NCBI GenBank assembly: GCA_025453605.1
Contig: JALOPZ010000001.1
Coordinates: forward strand, 491,042 to 555,041
Reading direction: 5' to 3'
Length of the DNA stretch: 64,000 nt
DNA from: Candidatus Margulisiibacteriota bacterium
GTDB taxonomy: Bacteria; Margulisbacteria; WOR-1; O2-12-FULL-45-9; XYB2-FULL-48-7
Shown: piece after piece, positions 1 to 7,700 of the stretch
Layout: every line of letters starts with the position of its first letter
How positions within the stretch are numbered: the first letter of the stretch is position 1
Position numbers and translations under genes: made by a program
Notes under the pieces: model-generated
The model's database searches: none
What the model was told of the DNA's origin: nothing
What the model saw: only the letters and a program-made list of their open reading frames with translations

Positions 1-381
1 GGTTCACGCGACCCGGAAGAGAAGAACGGCCGATTCATTAAAATGGCGGGCAAAGAGGTCTTCAAGTTCGCGGTCCGGGTGCTGGAAACCTCGATCAAGA
101 AGATCCTGGAATCGACCGGCAAGACGGTCGAGGAGATCGATCTGTTCATCCCCCATCAGGCCAATGTCCGGATCATCGACCATGTCAGCAAGAAGATGGG
201 GTTGCCAAAGGAAAAAGTATATGTTAATCTCCACAAGTACGGCAACACCTCGGCGGCCTCCGTTCCCATCGCCTTGGACGAGGCCCTGGCTGAAGGTAGG
301 ATAAAATCAGGCGATCTTTTGATCCTCTCTGGTTTTGGTGCCGGTCTGACCTACGGTTCGAATCTGGTTAAATGGGGGTAA
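1..381 (+). CDS. fabH: 3-oxoacyl-ACP synthase III (FabH), C-terminal part
   Basis: The gene enters from the left edge; the reading frame is open from base 1 and 126 residues remain. FabH condenses an acyl-CoA starter with malonyl-ACP to begin fatty-acid synthesis in the cytoplasm. The fragment carries the thiolase-fold C-terminal half: the active-site His in PHQANVRI (fragment residue 52) and the Asn in YGNTSAAS (residue 82). The catalytic Cys lies outside the window. It ends in a typical FabH tail (GFGAGLTYGS). An acyl-CoA dehydrogenase gene starts 3 bp after its stop, so it belongs to the operon running to fabF. Confidence 0.95.
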   Translation, partial: GSRDPEEKNGRFIKMAGKEVFKFAVRVLETSIKKILESTGKTVEEIDLFIPHQANVRIIDHVSKKMGLPKEKVYVNLHKYGNTSAASVPIALDEALAEGRIKSGDLLILSGFGAGLTYGSNLVKWG

Positions 382-384
382 GTC

Positions 385-1548
385 ATGCTTGATTACGGGT
401 TAACAGAAGAACAACAGATGATCCGGGACCTGGCCAGGAAGGTTTCCCTGGAAAAAGTCCTCCCCAAGCGGGCGGAATGGGACGAAACCGGCGAATTTCC
501 CTGGGAAGCGTTAAAAGCTTATGCCGCAGCCGACCTGTGCGGCCTCTATATTCCGGAAGAGCTTGGCGGCATGGGCCAGAGCGAATTTAATTTCTGCCTG
601 GCGACCGAAGAGATCAGCCGGGTCTGCGGCGGCGTCGGCGTCACTTTTGCCGCCTCAGCGCTCGGTTCGGTGCCGATCCTCCTCTTTGGGACCGACGAAC
701 AGAAAAAGAAATATATGCCCGACATCGCCGCCGGTAAAAAGCTGGCCGCTTTCGGCCTGACCGAGGCGAACGCCGGCTCCGACGCGGCCGGGATGGAGAC
801 GACCGCTAAGAAAGATGGCGACTACTACATTCTTAATGGCACCAAGCAGTGGATCACCAACGGCGGCGAGGCGGAAACCTACTCGGTCATCGCCATTTCC
901 GACAAGAGCAAGGGGCCGCGCGGCGCCTCCGCCTTCATCCTGGAAAAAGGGATGCCCGGTTTCACCTTCGGCAAAAAAGAGAACAAGATGGGGATCCGTT
1001 GCTCCGCTACCCGCGAGCTTGTTTTCCAGGATTGCAAAGTCCACAAGAGCCAGCTCCTCGGCAAAGAAGGCGCCGGTTTTATCGTCGCGATGAAGACGCT
1101 CGACATGACGCGGCCCGGCATCGGCGCCCAGGCGGTCGGGATCGCGCAAGGGGCGCTCGACGAAGCGCTGAAGTATGCCCGCGAACGGGTCCAGTTCGGC
1201 AAGCCGATCAGCTCGATCCAGGCGATCCAGCACATCCTGGCCGATATGGCGACCCAGGTCGAGGCGGCCCGCGCTCTGGTCTACGCCTGCGCCCGGATGG
1301 TCGACGCCGGCGCCAAGGATATCACCCTCCCCGCCTCCCAGGCCAAGCTGTTCGCTTCCGATGTCGCCATGAAAGTGACGATCGACGCCATCCAGGTCCT
1401 CGGCGGTTACGGCTACATGAAGGAATACCCGGTCGAGAAAATGGCCCGCGACGCCAAGATCACCCAGATCTACGAAGGGACGAACCAGATCCAGCGGAAC
1501 CAGATCGCCCTCTCGCTGATCAAAGAACTGGCCTCCAGCAAAAAGTAA
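385..1548 (+). CDS. acyl-CoA dehydrogenase (butyryl-CoA dehydrogenase-like)
   Basis: A 387-aa flavoprotein of normal family length. It shows the FAD-binding ACAD signature (FGLTEANAGSDAAG), the WITNG motif, and the C-terminal IYEGTNQIQR motif whose Glu364 is the likely catalytic base of the short-chain acyl-CoA/butyryl-CoA dehydrogenase type. Known members oxidise acyl-CoA or reduce enoyl-CoA using Etf as electron partner. Here it is followed at once by etfB and a ferredoxin-fused etfA and lies between fabH and fabD, unusual company for a beta-oxidation enzyme. I infer a Bcd/Etf-type complex, possibly acting in the reductive direction; the substrate cannot be read from sequence. A GGGGG stretch just before the ATG at 385 acts as ribosome binding site. 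Confidence 0.93.
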   Translation: MLDYGLTEEQQMIRDLARKVSLEKVLPKRAEWDETGEFPWEALKAYAAADLCGLYIPEELGGMGQSEFNFCLATEEISRVCGGVGVTFAASALGSVPILLFGTDEQKKKYMPDIAAGKKLAAFGLTEANAGSDAAGMETTAKKDGDYYILNGTKQWITNGGEAETYSVIAISDKSKGPRGASAFILEKGMPGFTFGKKENKMGIRCSATRELVFQDCKVHKSQLLGKEGAGFIVAMKTLDMTRPGIGAQAVGIAQGALDEALKYARERVQFGKPISSIQAIQHILADMATQVEAARALVYACARMVDAGAKDITLPASQAKLFASDVAMKVTIDAIQVLGGYGYMKEYPVEKMARDAKITQIYEGTNQIQRNQIALSLIKELASSKK

Positions 1549-1549
1549 G

Positions 1550-2332
1550 ATGGACATCATCGTTTGTATCAAGCAAGTTCCCGATACAACCGAGGTCCGG
1601 ATCAATCCGGAGACCAACACCCTCATCCGCGAGGGCGTCCCTTCGATCGTTAACCCCTTTGACGAAAACGCCGTCGAAGCCGCCCTGCAGTTGAAAGAAA
1701 AACATGGCGGCAAAGTGACCGTCATCACCATGGGCCCGCCTCAGGCGGCCGAAGCGCTTAAAACGACGATCGCCATGGGAGCGGATGAGGTTGTCCTCGT
1801 CTCTGACCGGGCCTTCGCCGGTTCCGACACCTGGGCCACCTCCTACACCCTCTCGCAAACGATCAAAAAACTCGGCCATTACGACCTGATCCTCTGCGGC
1901 AAGCAGGCGATCGACGGCGACACCGCCCAGGTCGGCCCCGGTATCGCCGAATGGCTCAATATCCCGCAGGTCACCTTTGTCTCCAAGGTCGAGATCAACG
2001 GCGCGACCGCCAAAGTTGAACGGATGCTGGAAGAAGTGAACGAGATCGTCGCCTGCCCCCTGCCGGCCGTCCTGACCGTCGTCAAACAGATGAACGAACC
2101 GCGCCTCCCCTCCCTGAAAGGGATGATGCGGGCCAAAAAAGCGGAAGTTAAAATGATGAACGCCGCCCAGATCGAGGGCGACCCCAAGAACCTCGGCCTC
2201 AACGGCTCCCCCACCTCGGTCGTCCGGATCTTCACCCCAAAAGCCAAAGGCAATGGCGAGATCCTGACCGGCGAACCGGCGGAGATCGTTGATAAACTGC
2301 TCGGCAAGCTCAAAGAGAGGAAGACGATCTGA
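1550..2332 (+). CDS. etfB: electron transfer flavoprotein beta subunit
   Basis: A 260-aa protein starting 1 bp after the acyl-CoA dehydrogenase stop. It has the family pattern: an N-terminal IVCIKQVPDT strand, NPFDENAVEAAL, and the nucleotide-binding loop with AIDGDTAQVGP near residue 130. The DGDTAQVGP form is typical of Etfs from anaerobes, including electron-bifurcating ones, whereas mitochondrial Etf has a different sequence there. It pairs with the EtfA encoded next (stop and start share a base at 2332) to carry electrons between NADH or ferredoxin and the dehydrogenase. Bifurcation is suggested by the ferredoxin domain on EtfA but not proven. Confidence 0.94.
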   Translation: MDIIVCIKQVPDTTEVRINPETNTLIREGVPSIVNPFDENAVEAALQLKEKHGGKVTVITMGPPQAAEALKTTIAMGADEVVLVSDRAFAGSDTWATSYTLSQTIKKLGHYDLILCGKQAIDGDTAQVGPGIAEWLNIPQVTFVSKVEINGATAKVERMLEEVNEIVACPLPAVLTVVKQMNEPRLPSLKGMMRAKKAEVKMMNAAQIEGDPKNLGLNGSPTSVVRIFTPKAKGNGEILTGEPAEIVDKLLGKLKERKTI

Positions 2333-3570
2333 TGAGCATCAAAATATTGCTCGACAAATGCACCGGCTGCACCCTCTGCGTCAAAGCTTGCCCATTCGCG
2401 GCGATCAAGATGATCGACCGGCCGGCCGACGCGCCCGGTAAAAGCAAAAAAGTCGCCGTCATCGACCTCGACACCTGCACTCTCTGCGGCGCCTGCGTCG
2501 AATCGTGCAAGTTTGGCGCCATCGAGCTCAAGAAAGAGCTCGGCGGCACCGATCACGATCTCTCCCACTTCAAAGGGGTGTGGGTCTTCGCCGAACAGCG
2601 CGAGGGGAAGATCCAGTCGGTCGCTTACGAGCTGCTGACCGAGGGGAAAAAGCTGGCCGGCGACCTGAAGACCGAGGTCTGCGCCGTCCTCTGCGGCGAC
2701 GCCGCGATCGAAGAAGAGGTCGAACATCTTTTTGCTTATGGCGCGGACAAGGTCTATCTGATCACCCATCCGGAGCTGAAACATTATCACACCGCCCCCT
2801 ACACCAGCGCGGTCGCGGAAGCGATCACCAAGTATAAACCGGAGATCATGCTCCTGGGCGCCACGACGATGGGGCGCGACCTCGCCGCCCGCCTGGCGAT
2901 CCGGGTCGGTGCCGGCTTAACCGCCGACTGCACCGGCCTCGACATCGACCCGGTCAAGAAAATATTATTACAGACCCGCCCCGCTTTCGGCGGCAACATC
3001 ATGGCAACTATTCAAACGGTCCGGCACCGGCCGCAGATGTCAACGGTGCGGCCAAAAGTGTTCAAGAAAGTTAAAATTCAAAATCCAAAAGTAAAAAGTA
3101 ATGATAATGTCATTAAATTCACGCCGGTCATCAGCGCGGAAGACCTGGTCGTCAAGCTACTCGAAATAATCGCGGACGAATCGGTGAAAGTTAACCTGTC
3201 CGAAGCGGAGATCATCGTCTCCGGCGGCCGCGGTCTGCAGGAAGCGAAGAACTTTAAGTTGGTCGAAGAGCTGGCCGCTGTTCTCGGCGGCGCGGTCGGC
3301 GCCTCGCGCGCCACGGTCGACGCCGGCTGGATCAGCGCCCATCATCAGGTCGGTCAAACCGGGAAGACTGTTTCCCCTAAGTTGTATATCGCCTGCGGCA
3401 TCGCGGGGAAAATTCAACACTTAGCGGGGATGCAGTCGTCGGACACGATCGTCGCGATCAATAAGGACCCCGATGCCCCGATCTTTAAGGTCGCAACTTA
3501 CGGGATCGTCGGCGATCTCTTCGAGTTTGTCCCTTTACTGACCCGCAAGATCAAAGAATTACGAGGTTAA
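2332..3570 (+). CDS. etfA: electron transfer flavoprotein alpha subunit with N-terminal 2[4Fe-4S] ferredoxin domain
   Basis: A 412-aa protein, about 80 residues longer than ordinary EtfA because of an N-terminal ferredoxin domain. Cysteines at 10, 13, 16, 20 and 49, 52, 55, 59 form two CxxCxxCxxxC cluster motifs. The rest is standard EtfA, with a C-terminal FAD domain (SRATVDAGW, HHQVGQTGKTV, LYIACGIAG). The same layout is known in CarE of the caffeyl-CoA reductase-Etf complex of Acetobacterium. The linker between the two EtfA domains (roughly residues 248-257) is encoded by a 7-bp repeat array. Gene order dehydrogenase-etfB-etfA indicates one complex. Confidence 0.95.
   Translation: MSIKILLDKCTGCTLCVKACPFAAIKMIDRPADAPGKSKKVAVIDLDTCTLCGACVESCKFGAIELKKELGGTDHDLSHFKGVWVFAEQREGKIQSVAYELLTEGKKLAGDLKTEVCAVLCGDAAIEEEVEHLFAYGADKVYLITHPELKHYHTAPYTSAVAEAITKYKPEIMLLGATTMGRDLAARLAIRVGAGLTADCTGLDIDPVKKILLQTRPAFGGNIMATIQTVRHRPQMSTVRPKVFKKVKIQNPKVKSNDNVIKFTPVISAEDLVVKLLEIIADESVKVNLSEAEIIVSGGRGLQEAKNFKLVEELAAVLGGAVGASRATVDAGWISAHHQVGQTGKTVSPKLYIACGIAGKIQHLAGMQSSDTIVAINKDPDAPIFKVATYGIVGDLFEFVPLLTRKIKELRG
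3074..3101 (+). repeat. heptanucleotide array in etfA
   Basis: Four tandem 7-bp units (AAATTCA, AAATCCA, AAAGTAA, AAAGTAA) inside etfA. They encode part of a lysine-rich segment between the EtfA domains that closely resembles the peptide made by the array in lpxC. Confidence 0.8.
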
Positions 3571-4449
3571 ATGACAACTGCTTTCGTATTCCCTGGCCAG
3601 GGGTCGCAGTCGGTGGGGATGGGGAAAGACCTAGCGGAAAAATCCCTCGATCGGGCCAACGCCGTTCTCGGCTTTGACCTGAAAAAGATCGTCTTGGCAG
3701 GCCCCGAGGAAGAGCTAAAGAAGACCGCTATCCAGCAACCGGCTATTTTCACCGTTAGCGCCGCCATGTACGACCTTCTCGTTACCCGTTACCCGTTACC
3801 CGTTACTTGCGTCGCTGGCCACAGCCTCGGCGAATACTCCGCCCTCTACGCCGCCGGCGTCATCTCCTTCGAAGACGGGGTCAGGACGGTAAACCTCCGC
3901 GGTCAGTATATGCAGGAAGCGGTCCCGGCCGGTCAAGGAGCCATGGCCGCTCTCCTCGGCGGCGATCGGGCAACAATTGCCAATATCTGTAAAGAGGTCG
4001 GCAACGTTTGGCCGGCAAACTTCAATTCTCCCGGCCAGGTCGTCATTTCCGGCACAAAAGCCGGGGTTGAGGCCGCAACCGAGAAATTGAAGGCTGCCGG
4101 GGTCAAAAAGATCATTCCGTTAGCCGTCTCCGCCCCTTTCCACTGCCCGCTGATGCAGCCGGCGGCCGATAAACTGGCAGCCCAACTCGACAAAATAACG
4201 TTCAACGACGCTAAGGTCCCGGTTTATACCAACGTCACGGCCAAGCCGGTCGTTTCCGGAGCAGAGATCAAGCAATTACTGATCAAACAGGTGACCGGCT
4301 CCGTCCTCTGGGAGGATTCGGTCAACCAGATGGTGTCCGACGGAGTTACAGCCTTCGTTGAAGTCGGCCCGGGCAAGGTTTTGACCGGCCTGATCAAGAA
4401 GATCAATGCCGGCGTGGAGGTAAAAAGTTATGACGAATTTAAAGGGTAA
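3571..4449 (+). CDS. fabD: malonyl-CoA:ACP transacylase
   Basis: A 292-aa transferase that moves the malonyl group from CoA to ACP. It has the N-terminal FPGQGSQ motif, the nucleophile elbow GHSLGEY with Ser85, and the active-site His191 in SAPFHCPLM. The start follows the etfA stop directly. The loop before the elbow (residues 71-79) is encoded by a GTTACCC heptamer array that replaces, without lengthening, the variable loop seen in E. coli FabD. The 3' end overlaps fabG by 20 bp, indicating translational coupling. Confidence 0.96.
   Translation: MTTAFVFPGQGSQSVGMGKDLAEKSLDRANAVLGFDLKKIVLAGPEEELKKTAIQQPAIFTVSAAMYDLLVTRYPLPVTCVAGHSLGEYSALYAAGVISFEDGVRTVNLRGQYMQEAVPAGQGAMAALLGGDRATIANICKEVGNVWPANFNSPGQVVISGTKAGVEAATEKLKAAGVKKIIPLAVSAPFHCPLMQPAADKLAAQLDKITFNDAKVPVYTNVTAKPVVSGAEIKQLLIKQVTGSVLWEDSVNQMVSDGVTAFVEVGPGKVLTGLIKKINAGVEVKSYDEFKG
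3781..3808 (+). repeat. heptanucleotide array in fabD
   Basis: Units GTTACCC x3 then GTTACTT, in frame within fabD, encoding the loop just before the catalytic GHSLG elbow. The same unit family appears in mnmG and twice at nadC. Confidence 0.85.
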
Positions 4450-5173
4450 AGTCGCGTTCGTGACCGGGTCGGCACAGGGGATCGGCAAAGCGATCGCCGT
4501 CGCTTATGCCAAAGCTGGGGCAAACCTGGTTATCTCCGATATAAATTTAGAATTAGCCCAACAGACGGCCAAGGAAATCGAAGCGCTTGGCGTCAAAACG
4601 ATGGCGATCAAAACCAATGTCGCCGACGGAGCCGACGTTGACGCTTCCGTCGCCGAGATCGTCAAAACTATGGGCCGGATCGATATTCTGGTCAATAATG
4701 CCGGGATAACCAAGGATAATCTGCTGATCCGGATGAAAAAGGAAGAGTGGGACGCGGTCCTCTCCGTCAACCTGACCGGCGTTTTCAACTGCACCAAAGC
4801 GGTCGGCACCTTGATGATGAAGCAGCGTTCAGGTAAAATAGTCAATATCGCCTCGATCGTTGGCCAGATGGGGAACTTCGGCCAGGCCAACTACGCGGCG
4901 ACCAAGGGCGGGGTCATCGCTTTCACCAAGACGGTGGCCAAGGAGCTCGCTTCGCGGGGGGTCAATTGCAACGCGATCGCCCCCGGTTTTATTCAAACCG
5001 CGATGACCGACAAGCTGACGCCCGAGGTCAAAGAAAAGATGATGGCCCAGATCCCGGCCGGCAAACTCGGCACGCCGGAAGATATCGCCAACGCGGCGCT
5101 CTTTCTGTCCGGTCCGGAGTCGGATTACATTACCGGCCAGGTGCTCGCCGTTAACGGCGGCATGTACATGTAG
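4430..5173 (+). CDS. fabG: 3-oxoacyl-ACP reductase
   Basis: A 247-aa short-chain dehydrogenase that reduces 3-ketoacyl-ACP with NADPH. The Rossmann motif is TGSAQGIGKAI (residues 12-22), with NNAG at 89-92 and catalytic Ser142, Tyr155 and Lys159 (YAATK). The C-terminus (GQVLAVNGGMYM) is typical. It overlaps fabD by 20 bp and is followed by a heptamer array and acpP. Confidence 0.96.
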   Translation: MTNLKGKVAFVTGSAQGIGKAIAVAYAKAGANLVISDINLELAQQTAKEIEALGVKTMAIKTNVADGADVDASVAEIVKTMGRIDILVNNAGITKDNLLIRMKKEEWDAVLSVNLTGVFNCTKAVGTLMMKQRSGKIVNIASIVGQMGNFGQANYAATKGGVIAFTKTVAKELASRGVNCNAIAPGFIQTAMTDKLTPEVKEKMMAQIPAGKLGTPEDIANAALFLSGPESDYITGQVLAVNGGMYM

Positions 5174-5207
5174 TTGTTGGTTGTCAGTTGTCAGTTGTTA
5201 GTTAAAA
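5173..5207 (+). repeat. heptanucleotide array between fabG and acpP
   Basis: Five units: GTTGTTG, GTTGTCA, GTTGTCA, GTTGTTA and a decayed GTTAAAA. The array starts on the last base of the fabG stop codon and fills most of the 50-bp gap before acpP. This unit strongly resembles the GTTGTCA heptamers of cyanobacterial STRRs. Confidence 0.85.
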
Positions 5208-5223
5208 AGAGGAGGTGAATCTC

Positions 5224-5469
5224 ATGGATGAAGCCCAGGTTTTTGAAGCAGTGAAGAAGGTCGTAGTCGAGCAGCTCGGCGTGTCTGACGCGGAGGTCAA
5301 ACGCGAGTCGTCGTTCGTCGACGATCTGGGCGCCGATTCGCTCGACACCGTCGAGCTGGTCATGGCGCTGGAAGAAGCTTTCGGAATGGAGATCCCGGAC
5401 GAGGACGCCGAGAAGATCAAGACGATCAACGACACGATCAGCTATGTCGCGGCGCACGGCAAGAAGTAA
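5224..5469 (+). CDS. acpP: acyl carrier protein
   Basis: An acidic 81-aa protein with the phosphopantetheine site LGADSLD (Ser39). It carries the growing acyl chain for the enzymes of this operon and donates acyl groups to lipid A enzymes. The ATG at 5224 is chosen because a strong GGAGGTG ribosome binding site lies 7 bp before it; an upstream in-frame GTG at 5215 falls inside that site. Heptamer arrays flank the gene on both sides. Confidence 0.95.
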   Translation: MDEAQVFEAVKKVVVEQLGVSDAEVKRESSFVDDLGADSLDTVELVMALEEAFGMEIPDEDAEKIKTINDTISYVAAHGKK

Positions 5470-5495
5470 GAATTAAGAGGTAAGGATTAAGCAAG
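5468..5495 (+). repeat. heptanucleotide array at the acpP-fabK junction
   Basis: Units AAGAATT, AAGAGGT, AAGGATT and AAGCAAG span exactly from inside the acpP stop codon to the base before the fabK ATG. The array also supplies the fabK ribosome binding site (AAGAGGTAAGG). Confidence 0.7.
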
Positions 5496-6449
5496 ATGGA
5501 ACTACCGCAGCTCAAGATCGATAATCTGACCGCCCGGCTCCCGATCATTCAGGGAGGGATGGCGGTCCGGATTTCCACCGGGGCGCTGGCCGGCGCGGTC
5601 GCCGCGACCGGCGCCGTTGGCGTGATCGGCGCGTCGGGGATGGCGTTTGACGAGCTGCGGAAAGAGATCGCGATCGCGAGGAAGCTGGCGGGGGGAGGCA
5701 TTGTCGGCATCAACATTATGTTTGCCGCGCGGGAGTTCTGGGGAATTGTCCAGACGGCCATTCAGGAAAAGATCGACCTGATCATTACCGGCGCTGGTTT
5801 TTCCCGAGATATTTTTAAAGTTGGACGGGACGGGAAGACTCCCATCGTCTCGATTGTCTCCTCCGCCCGCCTCGCGGAGACCGCCCAGCGGCTGGGCGCC
5901 GCCGCGATCATCGTCGAAGGGAAAGAAGCGGGCGGCCACCTCGGGACCGATCGCTCAGTCTGGGACATCTTCCCCGAGGTCCTCAAGGCTGTGACCCTGC
6001 CGGTCATCGCCGCCGGCGGGATCGTTCATGGCGCTGATGTCTGCAAGGCGATCAAGCTGGGCGCGTCTGGTGTTCAGATGGCGACCCGTTTCGTCCTGGC
6101 GGAAGAGTGCGCTGCCGCGCCGCAATACAAAAAGAAATATCAGGAAGCGACCAAGGACGACGTCGTCCTGATCTCCTCTCCCGTTGGCATGCCGGGCCGG
6201 GCGATCCGCTCCGCCTTCGTCGACAAGATCGTGGCCAAAAAAGCTCCCCGCCCCGTCGGCTGCGACTTTTGCCTAAAACATTGCTCTCTGGAATATTGCA
6301 TCATTCAGGCGCTGATCAACTCCCAAAAGGGCGATGTCGACCATGGCGTAGTATTCTCCGGAGAAAATGTCTGGAAGATCCCTGACCGGTCGATCAAGCC
6401 TGCCGCCCGGATCGTTGCCGAGATCGTCGCCGAGGCCGGGGCATGTTGA
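5496..6449 (+). CDS. fabK: enoyl-ACP reductase II (FabK-type flavoprotein)
   Basis: A 317-aa FMN enzyme of the FabK/nitronate monooxygenase family, which reduces enoyl-ACP with NAD(P)H. Visible features are the N-terminal PIIQGGMAVRIST motif, the EGKEAGGHLG loop with the conserved His, the IAAGGI phosphate-binding strand and the GASGVQMATRF motif. Its place between acpP and fabF supports FabK over nitronate monooxygenase. Unlike the streptococcal enzyme it has a C-terminal cysteine-rich segment (CDFCLKHCSLEYC, near residues 258-270), seen in some anaerobe members and possibly metal- or cluster-binding. It overlaps fabF by 7 bp. Confidence 0.9.
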   Translation: MELPQLKIDNLTARLPIIQGGMAVRISTGALAGAVAATGAVGVIGASGMAFDELRKEIAIARKLAGGGIVGINIMFAAREFWGIVQTAIQEKIDLIITGAGFSRDIFKVGRDGKTPIVSIVSSARLAETAQRLGAAAIIVEGKEAGGHLGTDRSVWDIFPEVLKAVTLPVIAAGGIVHGADVCKAIKLGASGVQMATRFVLAEECAAAPQYKKKYQEATKDDVVLISSPVGMPGRAIRSAFVDKIVAKKAPRPVGCDFCLKHCSLEYCIIQALINSQKGDVDHGVVFSGENVWKIPDRSIKPAARIVAEIVAEAGAC

Positions 6450-7684
6450 ACAAGCGGGTCGTGATCACCGGGCTCGGGGCGATCACGCCGATCGGCATCG
6501 GCCTCGACGCATATTGGCAGGGCCTGTCGACCGGGAAAAGCGGCGTTGCCCGGATCACCCATTTTGATCCGACCGGTTACGACACGCAGATCGCCGCCCA
6601 GGTCAACGATTTTGATCCCAACCTTTACATGGACAAGAAAGAAGCGCGCCGCCTCGCCCGCTTCCTGCAATTCGGCATCGCCGCCGGCCAGCTGGCGGTC
6701 AAAGATGCTAAGCTGAGCATTACCCCGGAAAACGCGGCCGACATCGGCGTGATCGTCGGCTCCGGCATCGGCGGCCTGGGGATGCTGGAGGAGATGGCCC
6801 ACGTGCTGAGGGAGAAGGGGCCGAGCCGGATCTCCCCTTTTACTGTCCCCTACATGATCACCGACATGGCCGCCGGAATGATCTCCATCAATACCGGGGC
6901 TAAAGGCCCGAACCTGTGTGTTGTGACCGCCTGCGCCAGCGGGACCCATTCGATCGGCGAAGCGTTCAAGACGATCCAGCGCGGCGCCGCTAAAGCAATG
7001 ATCGCCGGCGGGACCGAGGCCTCGATCACCCCTCTGGGCGTGGCCAGTTTTATCGCGGCCGGAGCCCTCTCCGACCGGAACGACGAACCGGCCAGAGCAA
7101 GCCGGCCGTTCGACCAGGGACGGAACGGATTCGTGATGGGCGAAGGGGCCGGCATCCTGATCCTGGAAGATCTCGATTTTGCCAAAGCGCGCGGGGCGAA
7201 CATTCTGGCGGAGATCGTCGGTTACGGCGCCAGCGGCGACGCCAATCACATCACCGCCCCCGCTCCCGGCGGCGAAGGCGCGGTCCGCGCCATCCGGGCG
7301 GCGCTTAAGGACGCCAACCTGCAGCCCGCCGAGATCGATTACGTCAACGCGCACGGCACCTCGACCCAATTGAACGATAAATTTGAGACGATGGCGCTCA
7401 AGACCGTCTTTGGCGACCACGCCCGCCGGCTGGCGATCAGCTCGAACAAGTCGATGATCGGCCACCTGCTCGGCGCCTCGGGCGCCGTAGAAGCGATCGC
7501 CACCGTCCTCTCCATCCGGCATCAAGTCGCGCCGCCGACCATCAATCAGGAGACACCCGATCCGGAATGCGACCTCGATTACGTCCCCAACCAGGCTCGG
7601 CCGATGAAGATCGACACCGCCATTTCCAGCTCGTTCGGTTTCGGCGGCCACAACGCGATCATTGTAGTTAAAAAGTACGCCTGA
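6443..7684 (+). CDS. fabF: 3-oxoacyl-ACP synthase II
   Basis: A 413-aa elongating condensing enzyme with the classic Cys-His-His triad: Cys164 in VTACASGTHS, the His of NAHGTST and the His of SNKSMIGHLLGASGA. Length matches FabF. It closes the fab operon. A strong -10 for the next gene lies 4 bp after its stop codon. Confidence 0.97.
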   Translation: MLNKRVVITGLGAITPIGIGLDAYWQGLSTGKSGVARITHFDPTGYDTQIAAQVNDFDPNLYMDKKEARRLARFLQFGIAAGQLAVKDAKLSITPENAADIGVIVGSGIGGLGMLEEMAHVLREKGPSRISPFTVPYMITDMAAGMISINTGAKGPNLCVVTACASGTHSIGEAFKTIQRGAAKAMIAGGTEASITPLGVASFIAAGALSDRNDEPARASRPFDQGRNGFVMGEGAGILILEDLDFAKARGANILAEIVGYGASGDANHITAPAPGGEGAVRAIRAALKDANLQPAEIDYVNAHGTSTQLNDKFETMALKTVFGDHARRLAISSNKSMIGHLLGASGAVEAIATVLSIRHQVAPPTINQETPDPECDLDYVPNQARPMKIDTAISSSFGFGGHNAIIVVKKYA

Positions 7685-7693
7685 TGTTATAAT
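7685..7693 (+). promoter_or_regulatory. extended -10 promoter of the large OMP gene
   Basis: TGT-TATAAT, with TATAAT at 7688-7693. Only 7 nt separate it from the GTG start at 7701, so the transcript should begin at or within a base or two of the start codon. No Shine-Dalgarno sequence can fit. The -35 is poor. Confidence 0.65.
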
Positions 7694-7700
7694 ACGGCGA

